Shown here: piece after piece, positions 8,063-14,407 of the stretch
How the letters are laid out: the number at the start of each line of letters is the position of its first letter
How positions within the stretch are numbered: the stretch's first letter is position 1
NCBI GenBank assembly: GCA_002362155.1
Contig: DETN01000072.1
Coordinates: forward strand, 1-19,252
Origin: Lachnospiraceae bacterium UBA3287
GTDB taxonomy: Bacteria > Bacillota > Clostridia > Lachnospirales > Lachnospiraceae
DNA: 19,252 nucleotides
Direction: 5' to 3'
Program-made: the position numbers and the translations under genes
Notes under the pieces: model-generated
Databases searched by the model: none
Seen by the model: only the letters and a program-made list of their open reading frames with translations
What the model was told of the DNA's origin: nothing

Positions 8063-8086
8063 ACTTACGTTTTTACTTACGTTTTT
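8063..8086. repeat. Tandem 12-bp direct repeat upstream of the SPFH promoter
   Basis: ACTTACGTTTTT occurs twice in tandem at 8063-8074 and 8075-8086. It lies about 60-85 bases upstream of the predicted start of the minus-strand SPFH transcript and just past the stop of the small gene at 8105. It could be an activator site or an A-tract upstream element. Confidence 0.6.
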
Positions 8087-8104
8087 CCGTTTTCCGGGCC
8101 CTTT

Positions 8105-8281
8105 TTACATCTGATGCCTGACCACCGCGTATTCGTCTCCGTTTCGGTAGTAGGGGCAGTGCCTGTGCCGGTCCTGGAGGAACCGGGCGTATTCGTCCTC
8201 GTCCATGTCCACGTCGCAGAGATATTCCTCATAGTCCTCGTCGTAGACATAAAAGGCGCATGTATCGCAGTCGTTTCCCAT
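8105..8281 (-). CDS. Small four-cysteine acidic protein, DUF6472-like
   Basis: This 58-residue gene starts MGNDCDTCAFYVYDEDY and ends EYAVVRHQM. Its cysteines are at residues 5, 8, 22 and 42, a CxxC plus two spaced cysteines that suggest a small zinc-binding fold. The run DVDMDEDEYARFL is strongly acidic. The CPYYRNGDEY segment with the CxxC start matches what I recall of the DUF6472 family of short clostridial proteins, whose function is unknown. AAAGGAAG lies just upstream of the ATG. It has its own promoter at 8303-8331, so it need not depend on the S41 protease gene upstream. A 75-aa open frame overlapping it is Thr/Arg-rich shadow sequence. Confidence 0.8.
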   Translation of the reverse strand: MGNDCDTCAFYVYDEDYEEYLCDVDMDEDEYARFLQDRHRHCPYYRNGDEYAVVRHQM

Positions 8282-8302
8282 GGTCTTCCTTTCTGCATTC
8301 TC

Positions 8303-8331
8303 ATTGTAGGACAGGGAAGGCCCCCTGTCAG
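8303..8331 (-). promoter_or_regulatory. Sigma-A promoter of the small DUF6472-like gene, with an internal inverted repeat
   Basis: On the minus strand CTGACA (8326-8331) and TACAAT (8303-8308) are separated by exactly 17 bases, and each matches the consensus at 5 of 6 positions. The inverted repeat GACAGGG (8310-8316) / CCCTGTC (8323-8329) fills the spacer and overlaps the -35. It could be an operator or simply a weak hairpin behind the S41 gene. Confidence 0.6.
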
Positions 8332-8356
8332 AACGATTCCTGTTAAGCCGCGGCGC

Positions 8357-9679
8357 TCAGGAAGCCATGGCCGCGTTCAGCTCTTTACCGGCCGCTTTCC
8401 CGTTCAGGTAGTCCACCGCGTCCCTCAGCTGGGAGTCCGTGCCCTCTTTCTCGTAAAGGTCCGGATCGTACTCGGAAAGGACGTCCGGCGTGATGCCCTT
8501 TTCGTTGATGTCCTGGCCGCCTCTGGTAAAGTACTTTCCTATGGTCAGTTTCACCCCCGATCCGTCCTCCAGCTCGAAGACGGTCTGGACCACGCCCTTG
8601 CCGAAGGTCTGGGTGCCCATGACGGTGCCCACGCCCGCGTCCTGGATGGCCCCCGAGAGGATCTCGGAAGCGGAGGCGGAGTAGCCGTTGACCAGGACCA
8701 CCAGGGGGATGTCAAAGTCCGCCCCGGGGCAGGTGTATTCCTCCTTGCCGGCCGCCGGGCTCTTGGCCTCCACGTAGAAGACAAGGCCTTTGGGCAGGAT
8801 CTTCCGGGCCACTCCCACCACGGCGGTAACGGTCCCCCCGGGATTGCCCCGAAGGTCCAGGATCATCTTTTCCATACCTGCGTCCCTGAGCTCCTGCAGG
8901 CCCTTTTCGAACTGGGGCTCTGTGGTCTGGGTGAACTGGGTGATCTGCATATATCCGATCTGCCCCTCTTCCTCCAGCATGGACCACTCCACGGTGGGAA
9001 CGTCCAGCTCCCGCCTTTCCACGTCCACTTCCAGGAACTCTCCCTTTCTGAGCATCTTCAGATGGACGCTGGTGCCGGCCTCTCCCCGGACCAGGGCCGC
9101 CACCTCGTCGGTGGTGCTGTCCGTCACATTGGTCCCGTCCACCTCGTAGAAGATGTCGCCGTTGTCAAGGCCCGCCGCCATGGCGGGGCTTTCCCTGAAT
9201 ACGCCCGTGATCATGGGAGCTCCCGTATCGGTATCCATGCCTATATAGGCTCCGATCCCCGAATAGGATCCCGAGAGCTCGGAATTCAGGGCCGTGAACT
9301 CCTCGGGGCTGTAGTAGACGGAGTAGGGATCCTCCAGAGCCTCCAGAAGTCCCCTGTAGAGGCCTTCCGCCCTTTCGCCCTGGTCCACTTCCTCCGACTT
9401 ATAGTAGTAGGCGTCTATATACTGCTCCAGGAGACGGATCTTCTGGTCCCTTGCGCTCTCCTCTCCGGAATCCTCCCCGCTCTGGGCCTGGCCCTCGTAA
9501 TAGTCCCGGATCTTCCTGGCCTTCAGGCTGGTCTGCACGTTCATGACCGTCAGGATCAGGGCCACCGCGGCCGCCACGGCAAGTCCTATGGACAGTCCCT
9601 TCCAGAACTGCTCCTTTTTTTCCTCCCGGCCGCGGGGCCCTCCGTCTTCAAAATCATAGTAGCTGTTTGAATCGCTCAT
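8357..9679 (-). CDS. Carboxy-terminal processing protease, S41 family (CtpA/CtpB-like)
   Basis: A membrane-anchored serine protease of 440 residues. An N-terminal cytoplasmic stretch is followed by one transmembrane helix at about residues 29-47, placing the rest outside the membrane. A PDZ domain covers about 135-215 (SGIGAYIG, GLDNGDIFYEVDG). The S41 core has the DLRGNPGG block at 275-282. The catalytic serine is in GYSASASEI (Ser336) and the lysine in TFGKG (Lys361); the 25-residue spacing equals that of E. coli Prc. A Ctp next to ftsEX is also found in Bacillus subtilis, where CtpB is a signalling protease. Here it follows ftsX by 12 bases, so it is probably in one operon with ftsEX. GGTGG lies about nine bases before the ATG. 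Confidence 0.95.
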   Translation of the reverse strand: MSDSNSYYDFEDGGPRGREEKKEQFWKGLSIGLAVAAAVALILTVMNVQTSLKARKIRDYYEGQAQSGEDSGEESARDQKIRLLEQYIDAYYYKSEEVDQGERAEGLYRGLLEALEDPYSVYYSPEEFTALNSELSGSYSGIGAYIGMDTDTGAPMITGVFRESPAMAAGLDNGDIFYEVDGTNVTDSTTDEVAALVRGEAGTSVHLKMLRKGEFLEVDVERRELDVPTVEWSMLEEEGQIGYMQITQFTQTTEPQFEKGLQELRDAGMEKMILDLRGNPGGTVTAVVGVARKILPKGLVFYVEAKSPAAGKEEYTCPGADFDIPLVVLVNGYSASASEILSGAIQDAGVGTVMGTQTFGKGVVQTVFELEDGSGVKLTIGKYFTRGGQDINEKGITPDVLSEYDPDLYEKEGTDSQLRDAVDYLNGKAAGKELNAAMAS

Positions 9680-9691
9680 AGTTCTTCCACC

Positions 9692-10573
9692 TTATACCTT
9701 TAGATGTTTTCTGACCGTGAGAAGACTGCCCAGAAGGCCGATCCCCATGCCCAGTCCCAGGGATACGGGGACCAGGGTCTCAAAGAGGGTCTCTGCCGGG
9801 AGAAAACGCATCAGCGAATAGACCAGGGTGTAATTCTGTCCTATATAGAGGACCGCCCTGTCATAGAGATACCATACGGCGCCCAGGGGCAGGGCCGCCC
9901 CGATCAGGCCGATCAGAAGGCCCTCTGTCACATAGGGGCCGCAGACAAAGAAGTCCGAGGCGCCGATGTATTTGAGGATCTCGATCTCTTCCTTCCTGGA
10001 GACGATGCCCACGGTAATGGTCATACTGATCAGAAAAGCCGAGACCGCCAGCAGGATCCCCACCACGCCGGTCATGGCCAGGGTCAGGAGATTTCCCGCT
10101 CCGAAGAGGGTCTCCGCCGCGGCGCCGGAATATTTCACGCTCCGCACCAGGGACTGGTTCTCCAGCCAGGCCACCAGATCCCCCTGGGCCCCCAGATCCT
10201 TCATATAGATCTGCAGGCTGGCCGAATCCTTCAGGGGATTGGTCTGAAAGCTCTCTCCCCCGTCTCCCAGGTAGGACTGGGAAAAGGAAGCCCAGGCTTC
10301 ATCGGCCGATGTATAGTCCACGCCGGCCACTTCCTCCCGCTTTTCCAGCTTTCCTTTGAAAGCGAGGATCTCCTCTTCCCCGGTCCCCTCTTCAAAGAAG
10401 ACCGTGACCTGCACCTCCTCCCTGGCCGCCGCCAGGGTCTCCTGCAGGTCCGCCAGGATGGTATAGAACATGCCGAAGAGGAAGATGCAGACCGAGACCG
10501 TCAGGACAGAGGCCAGGGAATACCATTTGTTTCTGAACAGGCAGGAGAACCCGCCTTTCACTGCATTTCCCAT
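9692..10573 (-). CDS. ftsX: Cell-division ABC transporter permease subunit FtsX
   Basis: FtsX with FtsE forms a membrane complex that controls peptidoglycan hydrolases at the division site or side wall. The 293-residue product has the usual topology. TM1 is at about residues 19-39, followed by an extracellular domain to about 160. Three C-terminal transmembrane helices come last (VVGILLAVSAFLISM, LLIGLIGAALPLGAVW and VSLGLGMGIGLLGSLL). The cytoplasmic SRKEEIEILKYIGAS motif, typical of FtsX, lies between TM2 and TM3. The ATG at 10573 is preferred: AGAGGTGA ends five bases before it and overlaps the ftsE stop. An ATG 16 codons upstream lies inside ftsE. Spacing to ftsE is four bases, indicating tight coupling. 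Confidence 0.95.
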   Translation of the reverse strand: MGNAVKGGFSCLFRNKWYSLASVLTVSVCIFLFGMFYTILADLQETLAAAREEVQVTVFFEEGTGEEEILAFKGKLEKREEVAGVDYTSADEAWASFSQSYLGDGGESFQTNPLKDSASLQIYMKDLGAQGDLVAWLENQSLVRSVKYSGAAAETLFGAGNLLTLAMTGVVGILLAVSAFLISMTITVGIVSRKEEIEILKYIGASDFFVCGPYVTEGLLIGLIGAALPLGAVWYLYDRAVLYIGQNYTLVYSLMRFLPAETLFETLVPVSLGLGMGIGLLGSLLTVRKHLKV

Positions 10574-10577
10574 AGGC

Positions 10578-11312
10578 TCACCTCTTTCCGCCAGGGGCTT
10601 TTTCCAGGTCGGAAACCACAAGGCCCCCGTCCATGGTGATCACCCTTTTCTGCATTCTCTGAACGATCTCCCGGTTGTGGGTCACCACCAGCACGGTGGT
10701 CCCTTCCCGGTATACTTTATAGAGCAGGGCCATGATCTCTCTGGCGCTGTCCTGGTCCAGGTTGCCGGTGGGCTCGTCGGCCAGGATGATCTCGGGACGG
10801 TTTACCAGGGCTCTGGCCAGGGCGGCCTTCTGCTGCTCTCCTCCGGAGAGCTGGCCGGGCATGGCCTCCTTCTTATCCGAAAGCCCCACCTCGGCAAGGA
10901 CCTCCTCCACCCTGCCCGGGATCTGGTTCCCGGGGGTCCCCACGGCCCGCATGGCCAGGGCCACGTTCTCGTAAACGGTCCTGTCCTGTAAAAGGCGGAA
11001 GTCCTGGAATACGATGCCAAGGCGCCGCCTCAGGGCGGTGACGCCGGATCTTCCAAGCTTCTTCAGATCCTCTCCCAGGACGTATACCTCTCCCTGGTCC
11101 GCCTTCAGCTCCCTGGTCAGGAGCCGGATCAGGGTGGTCTTGCCGCTGCCGGACCTGCCCGTTATGAAAACGAACTCTCCGGGGCGCACCTTCAGAGAGA
11201 CCCCTCCCAGAGCGGGCGCCTGGTCTTTACTGCCGTATGTCTTATAAACGTTCTCAAGAAAAATCACACTGCCGGAAGCGGCAGTGTGATCCATGGTTTT
11301 GTTTCCAAGCAT
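10578..11312 (-). CDS. ftsE: Cell-division ABC transporter ATP-binding subunit FtsE
   Basis: FtsE is the ATPase that drives FtsX. The 244-residue protein has Walker A GRSGSGKT at 52-59 and the Q-loop in FQDFRLL. The signature LSGGE is at 155-159 (continuing QQKAALARAL, where FtsE more often has QQRVAIARA). Walker B ILADE is at 176-180, with a D-loop after it and the switch histidine in VVTHN. FtsE proteins usually begin at the VIFLENVYKTYG segment, here residues 16-27, so this start adds about 15 residues. Residue 16 is itself a GTG codon, but no binding site precedes it. AAGGG lies eight bases before the chosen ATG. A strong hairpin with a U-run covers codons 8-17. The CdaR-type gene ends 15 bases upstream. 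Confidence 0.93.
   Translation of the reverse strand: MLGNKTMDHTAASGSVIFLENVYKTYGSKDQAPALGGVSLKVRPGEFVFITGRSGSGKTTLIRLLTRELKADQGEVYVLGEDLKKLGRSGVTALRRRLGIVFQDFRLLQDRTVYENVALAMRAVGTPGNQIPGRVEEVLAEVGLSDKKEAMPGQLSGGEQQKAALARALVNRPEIILADEPTGNLDQDSAREIMALLYKVYREGTTVLVVTHNREIVQRMQKRVITMDGGLVVSDLEKAPGGKR
11259..11290 (-). terminator. Terminator-like hairpin inside the 5' end of ftsE
   Basis: ATCACACTGCCG (11279-11290 read on the minus strand) pairs perfectly over 12 bp with CGGCAGTGTGAT (11263-11274) across a CTTC loop. The minus strand then runs into TTTTC, giving five consecutive T residues with the last stem base. By form it is a good intrinsic terminator for the CdaR-type gene, whose stop is about 38 bases upstream, but it overlaps ftsE codons 8-17. 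It may act as an attenuator relieved by translating ribosomes. Confidence 0.7.
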
Positions 11313-11327
11313 AGTATCTGCCCTTGC

Positions 11328-12416
11328 TTAAAAGTCGTACTGCTCCATATAGCGCATGTACTTGACGACCATCAGGGCGATCTTGAAGGTAATGGCGTCT
11401 TCAAAGACGCGGAGATCCAGACCGGTGCTCTTCTGCAGCTTGTCAAGACGGTAGACCAGGGTGTTCCTGTGGATAAAGAGCTGTCTGGAGGTCTCGGAGA
11501 CGTTCAGGGAGTTCTCGAAGAACTTGTTGATCGTGGTCAGCGTCTCCTGATCGAACTCGTCGGGGCTCTTTCCCTTGAAGATCTCGCGGATGAACATCTT
11601 GCAGAGGGGGATCGGGAGCTGATAGATCAGGCGGCCGATGCCCAGCTCGTTGTAGGCGATCACACTGCGGTCCTCGAAGAAGATCTTGCTGACGTCCAGC
11701 GCCATCTTGGCTTCCTTATAAGAGCGGCTTACTTCCTTGATCTCGGATACCACCGTACCGTAAGCGATACGGACGTCCGTCATGCCCATCCTGTGCAGAT
11801 AGGCCTCGACCCCGGCAGCCATCTTATCGATATCTTTCTGTTTGCCGCCATCGGACAGATCCCTTACGATGACGACGTTGTTCTCGTCCACTGCGGTCAC
11901 GAAATCGGTGGTAGTGGTCCCCACGTATTCCTGGATCAGCTCCAGAGCGTTCTTTTCCTTGTCCTGTCCTGCCTCGATGATCAGGACGACTCTCTGGGAA
12001 TCCGCAGCGATATGCAGCTTCTTGGCCCTTCCGTAGATATCCACCAGCAGGAGGTTGTCCAGCAGAAGGTTCTTCATGAAGCTGTCCTTGTCGTAGCGTT
12101 CCTTGAAGGCCGCCATAAGGCCCTTGATCTGGAACGCCGCCATTCTGCCCACCAGCAGGGTATTGTCCGTATCTCCGTGGACTACGATGACATACTCCAG
12201 CTGCTGCTCGTCAAACACCTTGAAAAACTGAAACGGTCCTGCCGACTGGGAGTCCGCAGGAGAAAGCGCAAAGTCCGGAATCGCTCCGGAGGCATCCGCA
12301 AATACAGGCGCGGTCACACAGACCTCCCTGCCGTCTGCGTCCATAATTCCAAATTCCAGATGGGAAATCTCCTTCAGCCCTTCAAGTGTATTCTGTAATA
12401 CCTGGTTCGAAATCAT
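11328..12416 (-). CDS. CdaR/PucR-family transcriptional regulator
   Basis: The 362-residue protein belongs to the sugar-diacid/purine-regulator group by its C-terminus. That region is an HTH_30-type helix-turn-helix at about residues 300-350 (LNVSETSRQLFIHRNTLVYRLDKLQ, in which HRNTLVYRL is the hallmark). An N-terminal sensor-like part (FGIMDADGREV) comes first. The middle GGDEF-like/CdaR domain includes VRIAYGTVVSEIKEVSRSYKEAKMAL. Ligand and targets cannot be read from the sequence. It lies directly upstream of ftsE on the same strand, a position that recurs in Clostridia as I recall, but a regulatory link to ftsEX is not shown. The binding site before the ATG is moderate (GGAAG). Confidence 0.88.
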   Translation of the reverse strand: MISNQVLQNTLEGLKEISHLEFGIMDADGREVCVTAPVFADASGAIPDFALSPADSQSAGPFQFFKVFDEQQLEYVIVVHGDTDNTLLVGRMAAFQIKGLMAAFKERYDKDSFMKNLLLDNLLLVDIYGRAKKLHIAADSQRVVLIIEAGQDKEKNALELIQEYVGTTTTDFVTAVDENNVVIVRDLSDGGKQKDIDKMAAGVEAYLHRMGMTDVRIAYGTVVSEIKEVSRSYKEAKMALDVSKIFFEDRSVIAYNELGIGRLIYQLPIPLCKMFIREIFKGKSPDEFDQETLTTINKFFENSLNVSETSRQLFIHRNTLVYRLDKLQKSTGLDLRVFEDAITFKIALMVVKYMRYMEQYDF

Positions 12417-12523
12417 ATACTTCCACTCTTTCCTCAGTAACTATTGCCTTTATTGCCCTCAGCTTTCTGTGCAAAAACACAAGAAGCATTTTTCCCTTCT
12501 TACATTCTAAGGCATATAGGCAT

Positions 12524-12552
12524 AAAAATCCATAAAAATTATGGATTTTTTT
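12524..12552 (-). terminator. AT-rich bidirectional terminator-like hairpin
   Basis: A 12-bp perfect stem pairs AAAAATCCATAA (12524-12535) with TTATGGATTTTT (12539-12550) around a three-base loop. On the plus strand it ends in seven T residues; on the minus strand five T residues are in the stem. It lies between the CvfB-like gene and the CdaR-type gene and probably ends the thioesterase-cvfB transcript. Confidence 0.6.
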
Positions 12553-12596
12553 GGTAATAATTACGAACAGGAGGTCTGAAGCATCGGAGGGGCTTT

Positions 12597-13439
12597 TCAG
12601 CCTTCCGTTTTTTCGATCCGGTCTTCCCCGATCCTGATCTTTCCGGCCTTGTAAAGACGGCCGATGGCCCGCTTGAATTCGTTCTTGCTCATCTGCATCT
12701 TTTCACGGATGAGCTCGGGCGAAGACTTGTCGCACAGCATCAGGGTCCCGCCGGCCGCTTCCAGGGCGGCCATGATCCTGTCCCCGTCCAGGTCCATCTG
12801 CAGATAGGCCTTTTCCCGGATGCTCAGATCCAGCTTGCCGTCGGGCCGCACCGCCGTGACTCTGGCGGAGACGGTCTCGCCGATCCGGATGTCGTGGACC
12901 AGTTCCTTTTTGGGGATGAGGGCGGAATAGATGGAATCCACCGCCACGAAGGTCCCGAAGTTAGAGCTGGTCTCGTAGACCACGCCCGTGACCTGGTCCC
13001 CGGTCTTATAGGGGCTGTCCGTCCGCAGGTAGGGATAGACGTTCATGGTAGCGCAGAGCCTTTCGCTCTTGTCGATATAGACGGCCGCCAGGACCTCCTG
13101 GCCTTCCCGCACTCTCTGCTTTGGCTGCTCTCTGAAGGGCAGGAGCAAGTCCTTGTCCAGGCCCCAGTCCAGAAATGCCCCCATCTTGCCCACGGCCGCC
13201 ACGCGCAGCCATCCCACCTGGCCCAGGGTCAGGGCGGGGGTCTTTCTGGTGGCGATCAGGCGGTCGGAGGAATCCTTGTACAGGAAGACCTCCAGGCTGT
13301 CTCCGACTTTTAATCCTTCCGGCATCTGGGATCCGGGCAGGAGGACTCTTTCTTCATCCCCCTTTTTCTCGGCCAGATAGACGCCGAATTCGACCTTCTT
13401 ATCCACGATCAGGGTCTGTTTTTCTCCAAGTTTTAACAT
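12597..13439 (-). CDS. cvfB: CvfB-like S1 RNA-binding protein
   Basis: The 280-residue protein fits the CvfB/YitL family of RNA-binding virulence regulators. Three S1-like OB folds lie at about residues 1-65 (GVYLAEKKGDEERVLLP, VFLYKDSSDRLIAT), 70-135 (GKMGAFLDWGLDKDLLLPF) and 145-210 (SNFGTFVAVDSIYSALIP). A C-terminal winged helix spans about 235-278 (MQMSKNEFKRAIGRLYKAGKI). It is cytoplasmic and probably affects RNA stability or translation; targets are unknown. It starts 16 bases after the acyl-ACP thioesterase stop on the same strand, so the two probably share a transcript. AGAGGA stands four to five bases before the ATG. Confidence 0.9.
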   Translation of the reverse strand: MLKLGEKQTLIVDKKVEFGVYLAEKKGDEERVLLPGSQMPEGLKVGDSLEVFLYKDSSDRLIATRKTPALTLGQVGWLRVAAVGKMGAFLDWGLDKDLLLPFREQPKQRVREGQEVLAAVYIDKSERLCATMNVYPYLRTDSPYKTGDQVTGVVYETSSNFGTFVAVDSIYSALIPKKELVHDIRIGETVSARVTAVRPDGKLDLSIREKAYLQMDLDGDRIMAALEAAGGTLMLCDKSSPELIREKMQMSKNEFKRAIGRLYKAGKIRIGEDRIEKTEG

Positions 13440-13455
13440 AGTTCCTCTTTTCTTT

Positions 13456-14181
13456 TTATAGAACGGTCACTTCCGTGATGCAGTAGGGGCTGCCGTCTTT
13501 TCCGGCAAGCCGGATCAGCCAAGTCTGATTCCCCGTCTGACAGGCTGAGGGCAGCATCTGATCCCCCAGGCGGGCCTGCTTCTGATACATGATCCGAAGC
13601 CGCCTTATGGTCAGCCCTTCCGGCAGAGTGCTCAGGGCCAGCCTTACGTACTGAACATTGTTGACATGATGATTGGTGTCCAGGTGGTGCTCCTGAACGG
13701 TCATGACGGGCCTTTCCCTGACGGAAAGAAATGTCTCCTCTCCCGGGACGGCGATCTTGCGGGGGGTATACTCCATATCGAAGGGCTCCCCCATAACATA
13801 CTTGTCCAGGATCTCCGGCAGGATGCGGGCAGGGACCATTTTCTTCATATTATAAAGAGACCATACCGAGTTGGCGTTGACCAGCCGCTCTCCCTCCGCC
13901 GTTTCCATCATGAAGTTTCGAAGGCCCATAAAGCCCCGGAGCTGATAGGGGGAGGTGCCGATGACGACCCGCTCTCCCAGCCTGGGGTAGCGGTTTACGT
14001 CGATCTGCCAGTAGTTGACGATCCAGGCCAGGTCCATGCTCTTTAAGTAATCGATCCCGATCCCCAGGTCCTCCGACTGAAAGGTGGAGCAGTCCTGGAA
14101 ATAATTGATCAGTCCCTCCATGGACAGGTATTCGTATTCATTGATCTCGCTGTAGCGGATCCTGCTTTCAAAGGTATACAT
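13456..14181 (-). CDS. Acyl-ACP thioesterase (FatA/FatB-like, double hotdog)
   Basis: This 241-residue enzyme hydrolyses acyl-acyl carrier protein to release free fatty acids. Two hotdog halves are visible. The first starts FESRIRYSEINEYEYLSMEGLINYFQDCSTFQSE. The second carries the family motif DTNHHVNNVQYV, with Asp168, Asn170 and His172 in the catalytic places. The glutamate known from plant FatB (in the EYRRE motif) appears as Gln202 in MYQKQARLGD, which may be normal for clostridial members. It has no signal peptide and acts in the cytoplasm. GGGAG lies five bases before the ATG. It is the first gene of a probable operon with the CvfB-like gene. Confidence 0.9.
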   Translation of the reverse strand: MYTFESRIRYSEINEYEYLSMEGLINYFQDCSTFQSEDLGIGIDYLKSMDLAWIVNYWQIDVNRYPRLGERVVIGTSPYQLRGFMGLRNFMMETAEGERLVNANSVWSLYNMKKMVPARILPEILDKYVMGEPFDMEYTPRKIAVPGEETFLSVRERPVMTVQEHHLDTNHHVNNVQYVRLALSTLPEGLTIRRLRIMYQKQARLGDQMLPSACQTGNQTWLIRLAGKDGSPYCITEVTVL

Positions 14182-14242
14182 GGCTTCTCCCGTCTCCGGT
14201 TCGTTTGCAGATGGGCCGGGGGCCGGCCCGGACCAGTACCAT

Positions 14243-14272
14243 ATGATAGCATTCTTTGCAAACCTGTGTCCA
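14243..14272 (-). promoter_or_regulatory. Promoter of the thioesterase-cvfB operon
   Basis: On the minus strand TGGACA (14267-14272) and TATCAT (14243-14248) each match the sigma-A consensus at 5 of 6 positions and are 18 bases apart. TGC precedes the -10, giving an extended form. The leader of about 55 bases contains a G+C-rich hairpin (GGGCCG/CGGCCC). Confidence 0.65.
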
Positions 14273-14342
14273 TAGGACTTTGTTAACCTTTCAGAATTTC
14301 CGGAGTCTTGAATTTTCTGATCCGCCCTGTCTCCGGGGCAGG

Positions 14343-14394
14343 AAAAAGCCCTTTATGTCTGCCTCCTAGTTCCGGAGAGGCGGACATAAAGGGC
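14343..14394 (-). terminator. Rho-independent terminator of the AAA-ATPase/DUF1703 gene
   Basis: An 18-bp stem with one G-T wobble pairs 14348-14365 with 14377-14394. On the minus strand it is followed by five T residues (14343-14347). It lies 14 bases after the stop codon of the gene at 14408. Confidence 0.9.
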
Positions 14395-14407
14395 GTATCT
14401 GCCGCAG

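Noticed and set aside
8077..8304. 75-aa minus-strand open frame
   Set aside because: Thr/Arg-rich product out of frame with the better-supported 58-aa cysteine protein at 8105-8281.
8054..9670. 538-aa plus-strand open frame over the S41 protease and DUF6472-like gene
   Set aside because: Shadow of two supported genes on the other strand.
12504..12532. Promoter of the CdaR-type gene (TGGATT-17-TAGAAT on the minus strand)
   Set aside because: The -35 match is poor (3 of 6) and it overlaps the terminator-like hairpin; not strong enough to list.
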